64,000 bases of DNA, from NCBI GenBank assembly GCA_045596625.1, contig JAZOCU010000011.1, positions 1 to 64,000 on the forward strand, written 5' to 3'. The position numbers and the translations under genes were made by a program. Origin of the DNA: Firm-04 sp045596625. Lineage in GTDB: Bacteria; Bacillota; Clostridia; Oscillospirales; Ruminococcaceae. This document shows, piece by piece, positions 59,743 through 64,000 of the stretch. A model generated the notes under the pieces. It saw only the letters and a list, made by a program, of their open reading frames with translations, was not told the origin of the DNA and ran no database searches. How positions within the stretch are numbered: position 1 is the first letter of the stretch; every line of letters starts with the position of its first letter.

Positions 59743-62325
59743 ATGAAATTTAGGTTGCGATTCCTTGCGGGATTGCTGTCAGCAATGATAGCTTTCCAAG
59801 CAGCAGCAGAAATGGATTTTCGTTCTGCATCTGCTGCAACATCCATTCTGATCTCGCCGTACAGTCCCTATGAGATCAACAACGGTATTTTCGAAGGCTG
59901 GGGAACATCCCTGTGCTGGTGGGCAAATCGAGTCGGTTATTCCGATTCTCTTGCACAGCAGACAGCCGATGCGTTCTTTGGTGATGAAGGTCTGCGTATG
60001 AACATTGCGCGCTTCAACATCGGTGGCGGTGACGATCCATCGCATACCCACATTACCCGAACAGACTCCAATATGCCCGGCTATACCAAGTATCAGAACG
60101 GACAGGTCACTTATGACTGGTCTGCCGATTTTAATCAGAGAAATGTTCTGCTGCGCTGCATTGAAAATGCAGGCGAGGATATGATCGTAGAGATGTTTTC
60201 CAACTCTCCGCCATATTATATGACGCAAAGCGGATGCAGCACCGGTGGTGTTGATCCGGGCAAAAATAATCTGCGCGATGATCAATATGAAGCCTTTGCC
60301 GAATATCTTGCCGAAGTCACTGCCCATTATGTCAAAGACTGGGGTGTTGAGGTTCAGAGCATTACACCGATGAATGAGCCTTATACCAATTACTGGGGTG
60401 CATACAGTTATAAGCAGGAGGGATGCCATTTCGATCAGGGTGATTCGCAGACGAAGATCTATCTTGCTTTGGATGCTGCAATGGAGCGCAGAGGCCTTGG
60501 CGATGTCATACTCAGTGCCAGTGATGAGACCTCTATTGATACCCAGATCACCTCTTACAATAAGCTTTCTGCCGAGGCAAAGGCTGCCATTGACCGTATT
60601 GACACCCATACATACAGCGGCAGCAAACGTGCCGATCTGAAAAATCTTGCTTTGAGTGAAGGCAAGAATCTTTGGATGAGCGAAGTGGATGGTTCCGGTA
60701 CCGCCGGAACCAATGCCGGAGAAATGGGGCCGGCGCTCTGGCTTGCCGAGCGCATGACGATCGATTGCAACGATCTGAATGCTTCTGCATGGATCTTATG
60801 GCAGGCGATCGACAATCATATCTCCAAGGTTGGCTATAACGGCAATAAGGATTCGGGTATGCCTGATATTTCCAAGGGATTCTGGGGTCTTGCTGTTGCC
60901 GATCACGATAACAATAACATCATCTTCACCAAGAAATATTATGCCTTTGGACAGTATTCCCGTTATATTCGTCCGGGCATGACGATGCTGAAATCTTCCG
61001 GCTCGACCCTTGCAGCTTACGATAAGGAAAACAAGCAGCTTGTGGTGGTAGCCATCAATACATCCGGCAGCAACAAGGATGTTGAGTTTGATCTTTCGGG
61101 ATTTGGCTCCATCGGCAGCAAGGCACAGGTGATCCGCACCAGCGTAACCGAAAACTGGAAAAATGTCGGTGATCTGACCACCGGCGGTGCCGGATTGCAG
61201 GCAACCCTTGCCCCCAATTCCGTAACTACCTTTATCCTTGATGATGTTACAGGCGGTCAGGCATTGGAAAACAAGATCGCTGTATCGCAGGATATGCTCA
61301 GCGGTACCGATGCATGGAATCAGTCCTCCAACGATTACAAAAAGGTCTTCGACGGCAACACAACGACCTATTTTGACGGCCTGGGCGATGGTTGGGTCAT
61401 GGCTGATCTGGGACAGGTCTATGATCTGAGCGCGATCGGCTTTGCGCCCAGAAGCGGTTACGAATACCGCTGCCCCGATGGCATCTTTGAAGTATCCAGC
61501 GATGGCGTCAACTGGACCACAATCTATACCATCTCCGCAAAGCCCAACAGCGGTATGCAGTATGTCACCAGATTGCAGGGTATTCCTACGGGACGCTATG
61601 TACGGTATCGGGTTCCATCCGGTGCACCGCAGAATGAATATAACAATGACGATGTTTATTGCTGTAATATCGCAGAGATCGAGCTGTATGGCACACCGAA
61701 TCTGGGGACGGGCTATGAACGGATCGAAGTGACCGCAGATATGATCAGCGGTTCTGATCCATGGAATCAATCGGCAAATGACGTATATAACGCCTTTGAC
61801 GAGGATACGGCGACTTACTTTGATGGCGTCAGCAATGGCTGGGCTATGGTAGATCTGGGCGCTGTCTATGAACTTTCCGCAATTGGCTATTGTCCAAGAA
61901 AGGGCTATGAGGCTCGCTGTATGAGTGCATATTTCGAGGTCTCTGAGGATGGTGTCAACTGGGAGAAGATCTATACGATCACAAATCAGCCTGCCTTTGG
62001 GATGCAGTATGTGACGCAATTTGATAAGACACCCGAAGCAAGATTCATCCGTTATCGGGTACCTGCTTCCGACGCATCACAGGCCGATAATCCATATTGC
62101 TGCAATATCGCTGAAATCGAGCTGTACGGCAATTTCCTGAGAGAAGCAGAGATCTTGGGCGATGTGGATGGCGATGGCAGTGTGCGGATTGCGGATGCGG
62201 TAATGCTTTGCAAATATCTGACCGGCAGCGGCAAGCTGACCAATTGGCTTGCAGCCGATTTCGATGGCAATGAAGTGATTACTGCTATTGATCTTTCTTA
62301 CCTCAAGCGGTTGCTGCTTGCATAA
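59743..62325 (+). CDS. Dockerin-bearing GH30 glycosidase with two discoidin domains
   Basis: The product has 860 residues. A signal peptide occupies about 1-30. The GH30 catalytic barrel plus beta domain (about 35-500) starts with FEGWGTSLCWWANRVG, a segment typical of GH30 subfamily 5-like endo-1,6-galactanases; acid/base Glu212 (MNEPYTNYWG) and nucleophile Glu314 (MSEVDGSG). Two F5/8-type C (discoidin, CBM32-like) domains follow (about 510-650 and 660-790), closely similar to each other (DAWNQSSNDY / DPWNQSANDV). A type I dockerin ends it (about 800-860; GDVDGDGSVRIADAVMLCKYL). It would act on galactan side chains or other hemicellulose. Exact specificity is uncertain. Confidence 0.92.
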   Translation: MKFRLRFLAGLLSAMIAFQAAAEMDFRSASAATSILISPYSPYEINNGIFEGWGTSLCWWANRVGYSDSLAQQTADAFFGDEGLRMNIARFNIGGGDDPSHTHITRTDSNMPGYTKYQNGQVTYDWSADFNQRNVLLRCIENAGEDMIVEMFSNSPPYYMTQSGCSTGGVDPGKNNLRDDQYEAFAEYLAEVTAHYVKDWGVEVQSITPMNEPYTNYWGAYSYKQEGCHFDQGDSQTKIYLALDAAMERRGLGDVILSASDETSIDTQITSYNKLSAEAKAAIDRIDTHTYSGSKRADLKNLALSEGKNLWMSEVDGSGTAGTNAGEMGPALWLAERMTIDCNDLNASAWILWQAIDNHISKVGYNGNKDSGMPDISKGFWGLAVADHDNNNIIFTKKYYAFGQYSRYIRPGMTMLKSSGSTLAAYDKENKQLVVVAINTSGSNKDVEFDLSGFGSIGSKAQVIRTSVTENWKNVGDLTTGGAGLQATLAPNSVTTFILDDVTGGQALENKIAVSQDMLSGTDAWNQSSNDYKKVFDGNTTTYFDGLGDGWVMADLGQVYDLSAIGFAPRSGYEYRCPDGIFEVSSDGVNWTTIYTISAKPNSGMQYVTRLQGIPTGRYVRYRVPSGAPQNEYNNDDVYCCNIAEIELYGTPNLGTGYERIEVTADMISGSDPWNQSANDVYNAFDEDTATYFDGVSNGWAMVDLGAVYELSAIGYCPRKGYEARCMSAYFEVSEDGVNWEKIYTITNQPAFGMQYVTQFDKTPEARFIRYRVPASDASQADNPYCCNIAEIELYGNFLREAEILGDVDGDGSVRIADAVMLCKYLTGSGKLTNWLAADFDGNEVITAIDLSYLKRLLLA

Positions 62326-62360
62326 GCGCTTACAGCATTGGGATCAAAAACAAAAATAAG

Positions 62361-62395
62361 GAACGAGATGCTTTTTTGGGGCATCTCGTTCTTTT
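62361..62395. terminator. Terminator between convergent genes
   Basis: An 11-bp stem GAACGAGATGC / GCATCTCGTTC (62361-62371 with 62381-62391) followed by TTTTC. Confidence 0.85.
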
Positions 62396-62418
62396 CATTC
62401 CGGATTCATTTTGTATGC

Positions 62419-64000
62419 TTAGTAAGATTGGAATTGCTCCATTGCTTTGATACCCGGCCATGCCGAAAGCGCAGCAATCAGAAGATGCGCGATCAGCAGG
62501 ATCACGGTGATGACAATGGCAACAGGAATCAACAGAGCACAATGCTTGACATCCGTTACAAATTCAGGCAAATAGCAGAGGGCTGCCACAGCGCCCAATA
62601 CCGCACCGATGACTGTTGCTGTTGCGGAAAACAGAATGCCTTCCAGAATAATCATCCTGCGCATTTGTTTGCGGCTGCATCCCACAGCACGCAGCATGGA
62701 AAGCTCGCTGCGGCGATTCAGAATGCCTGTATGAATCGAGTTGATCATGGAGAGTATTCCCACAAGCCATAAGCTGAACAGGAAGCTTCCCAATCCGACT
62801 GCCAAAGCAAGCATGGCCTTCATACCTCCTGTGGCGAACGTATAATTATCGAAATATTCCATTTGTGTTTTGGATGCAAACTCATTCACAATCGGACTCA
62901 GCTCTTCATAATCTGCGCGGTAAGAAGCCAAAAGGCTTATGGTGGCGTAGGACTGCTGATCAAATTGGGATACCATATGGATAGGCAACAGGATGCTATC
63001 CTCCAAAATGGAAGCCGTGGGCAAACAGACACTGCCATCCAGCGTCAATTGCAGTTGCTGTGGGTTGATCGCGAAATCATCCCACACCTCAATGGTGGCA
63101 TTTTCCTTGGCAGCAGTATAGCCTAAAGGATATCTGTCCGGAACAGTATTCGGATTGATGCTTGCGTCATAGAGCGCTTTTTCGTCATATTCGCTATAAA
63201 TGATCAAACCATGATCCTGCGCCTCAAAGGTATCATAATCCACACCTGTATAGGGTTGGATTTCAAGCTCATAGCGTGTACGATCAATGCCATACACGGT
63301 GAGATAAGGGAAGTCGCTGTCTGCGATAGCATAGGGTGTTAAGGAATGGATCTGATCCAACGAAGATTCATTGACGGTGATACTGCTGGTATAGGTGTAA
63401 TACATTGCTCGGAACAAGGGATGATCACCAAAGGTTTCCACGGCAAGAGCATAGTTGTTTTCACTAGAGTGAAATTCAAAGTCAGAATTGTAGATGGCTT
63501 TATTGATGGCTTCGTGCGCAGCGTTGCCGGGTGCCTGTGCGTTTTTCTGCAGCTTGCTTTCAAGGTAGAATATGGAAGCAAAATCCAAAAGGAATGTCAG
63601 CATGAGCAGTCCCAGAGACAATGCAATGGTGCTGATCACAAATCTGCGCTTGGTACGCTGAATGTTCTGCCAAGTATAACGGCGGATGAATTTCTTGGCG
63701 TTGAGTGTCAGCTTGCTTCGATGCTTGCGCAGAAGATTACGGCGCTTCTTTTTGGGTTTTCCGAAATGCAGAGCTTCCGCAGGTGTCAGCTTGCGTGAAG
63801 CATACAGTGCTGAGGTATAGGCGGAAATATATATCGCTGTGATATTCAGCAGAATACACAGACATACGATATAAGGATTGAGATGGAATACAAATGCGGA
63901 TCTCGCACTTTTCGCTAATAAGCCAAAGCAGAGCTTACAGCATAAAAAGGCAAGCAGTGCTCCCAGAGGAATGGCTGTAACAGAATAGGCAGTGGCTTCG
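62419..64000 (-). CDS. FtsX-like ABC transporter permease (5' end outside window)
   Basis: The open frame runs to the right edge, so the start is missing; about 526 residues are visible. A hydrophobic pair at the edge, then KKKRRNLLRKHRSKLTLNAKKFIRRYTWQNIQRTKRRFVIS leads into a membrane helix, a large extracellular MacB-like part, and the C-terminal FtsX core (MINSIHTGILNRRSELSMLRAVGCSRKQMRRMI) with three helices. It is a mechanotransmission-type permease of the kind that works with a LolD/MacB-like ATPase, probably encoded beyond 64000. An antimicrobial-peptide or lipoprotein export role is possible but not shown. Confidence 0.85.
   Translation of the reverse strand, partial: EATAYSVTAIPLGALLAFLCCKLCFGLLAKSARSAFVFHLNPYIVCLCILLNITAIYISAYTSALYASRKLTPAEALHFGKPKKKRRNLLRKHRSKLTLNAKKFIRRYTWQNIQRTKRRFVISTIALSLGLLMLTFLLDFASIFYLESKLQKNAQAPGNAAHEAINKAIYNSDFEFHSSENNYALAVETFGDHPLFRAMYYTYTSSITVNESSLDQIHSLTPYAIADSDFPYLTVYGIDRTRYELEIQPYTGVDYDTFEAQDHGLIIYSEYDEKALYDASINPNTVPDRYPLGYTAAKENATIEVWDDFAINPQQLQLTLDGSVCLPTASILEDSILLPIHMVSQFDQQSYATISLLASYRADYEELSPIVNEFASKTQMEYFDNYTFATGGMKAMLALAVGLGSFLFSLWLVGILSMINSIHTGILNRRSELSMLRAVGCSRKQMRRMIILEGILFSATATVIGAVLGAVAALCYLPEFVTDVKHCALLIPVAIVITVILLIAHLLIAALSAWPGIKAMEQFQSY

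Noticed and set aside
62338..62772. 144-codon plus-strand frame after GH30
   Set aside because: It begins inside the terminator and runs opposite the FtsX-like permease; its His/Cys/Gln-rich composition is that of a shadow.

Overview
The window looks like a chromosome segment from a fibre-degrading, low-to-mid GC Clostridia bacterium, most like a cellulosome-producing Ruminococcus (Oscillospiraceae). The evidence is three secreted proteins ending in type I dockerins (CE3-like esterase, GH9+CBM3c endoglucanase, GH30 with two discoidin domains), an intracellular GH94 cellobiose phosphorylase, a sortase C pilus locus, and Firmicutes-type housekeeping genes (DnaD/DnaI-like loader, SpoVT, CD1247-like protein). 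This is inferred from gene content; no rRNA or tRNA gene is visible.

Layout. 1-2.2 kb is the right end of an integrative element: the tail of an unknown gene, a TnpW-like small protein and a TnpX-type large serine recombinase. A DinB-like gene (2.3-3.0 kb) follows, bracketed by two 29-bp near-identical repeats that each sit just before a terminator. 3.1-6.1 kb has a perfect consensus promoter, a structured leader, and two consecutive envelope proteins with C-terminal zinc ribbons that share the same 5' hairpin/RBS module. 6.2-11 kb holds a Crp-like and an AraC regulator divergent from a MATE transporter, then an iron alcohol dehydrogenase and a rhomboid protease. 11.2-16 kb: cellobiose phosphorylase, an SDR, and an SPFH protein paired with an RHH DNA-binding protein. 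16-21 kb: lipase-like hydrolase, CCA nucleotidyltransferase, RNase Z, the dockerin esterase, and a ferredoxin:thioredoxin reductase catalytic subunit beside a thioredoxin. 21-30 kb: cell-wall genes (LysM/G5/M23 peptidase, PBP1a), a BofC-like gene pair, a THUMP methyltransferase, lysA and a RING/zinc membrane protein. 30.5-38.5 kb: secG, rnr, dnaD, helicase loader, uridine-kinase-like, SLOG-like and LCP-like genes, and spoVT. 38.6-41.5 kb: GH9 cellulase behind a small upstream ORF. 41.7-49.8 kb: signal peptidase, giant LPxTG adhesin, major pilin, class C sortase and a WYL regulator. 49.8-57.6 kb: TrmH methyltransferase, second MATE, DUF308 protein, prfA, a Sua5/YwlC gene, coaE running without a stop into an M18 aminopeptidase, and an ECF S-component under an FMN riboswitch. 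57.9-64 kb: CD1247-like acidic zinc ribbon, efp, dockerin GH30 and an incomplete FtsX-like permease.

How the genes work together. The dockerin enzymes would attack cellulose and hemicellulose outside the cell as parts of a cellulosome whose scaffoldin is not in this window. Cellobiose released by cellulases would be phosphorolysed inside by the GH94 enzyme. The pilus locus carries its own signal peptidase and polymerising sortase, so it is a self-contained surface-assembly unit. Most other genes are core translation, RNA processing, replication and wall synthesis.

The most unusual items are the CoaE-M18 read-through gene, the shared hairpin/RBS module and leader RNA at 3.5-4.8 kb, the SPFH-RHH pair with twin 8-bp palindromes over its promoter, the GH9 leader ORF, and a pilus adhesin whose CHAP-like domain appears to have lost both catalytic residues.
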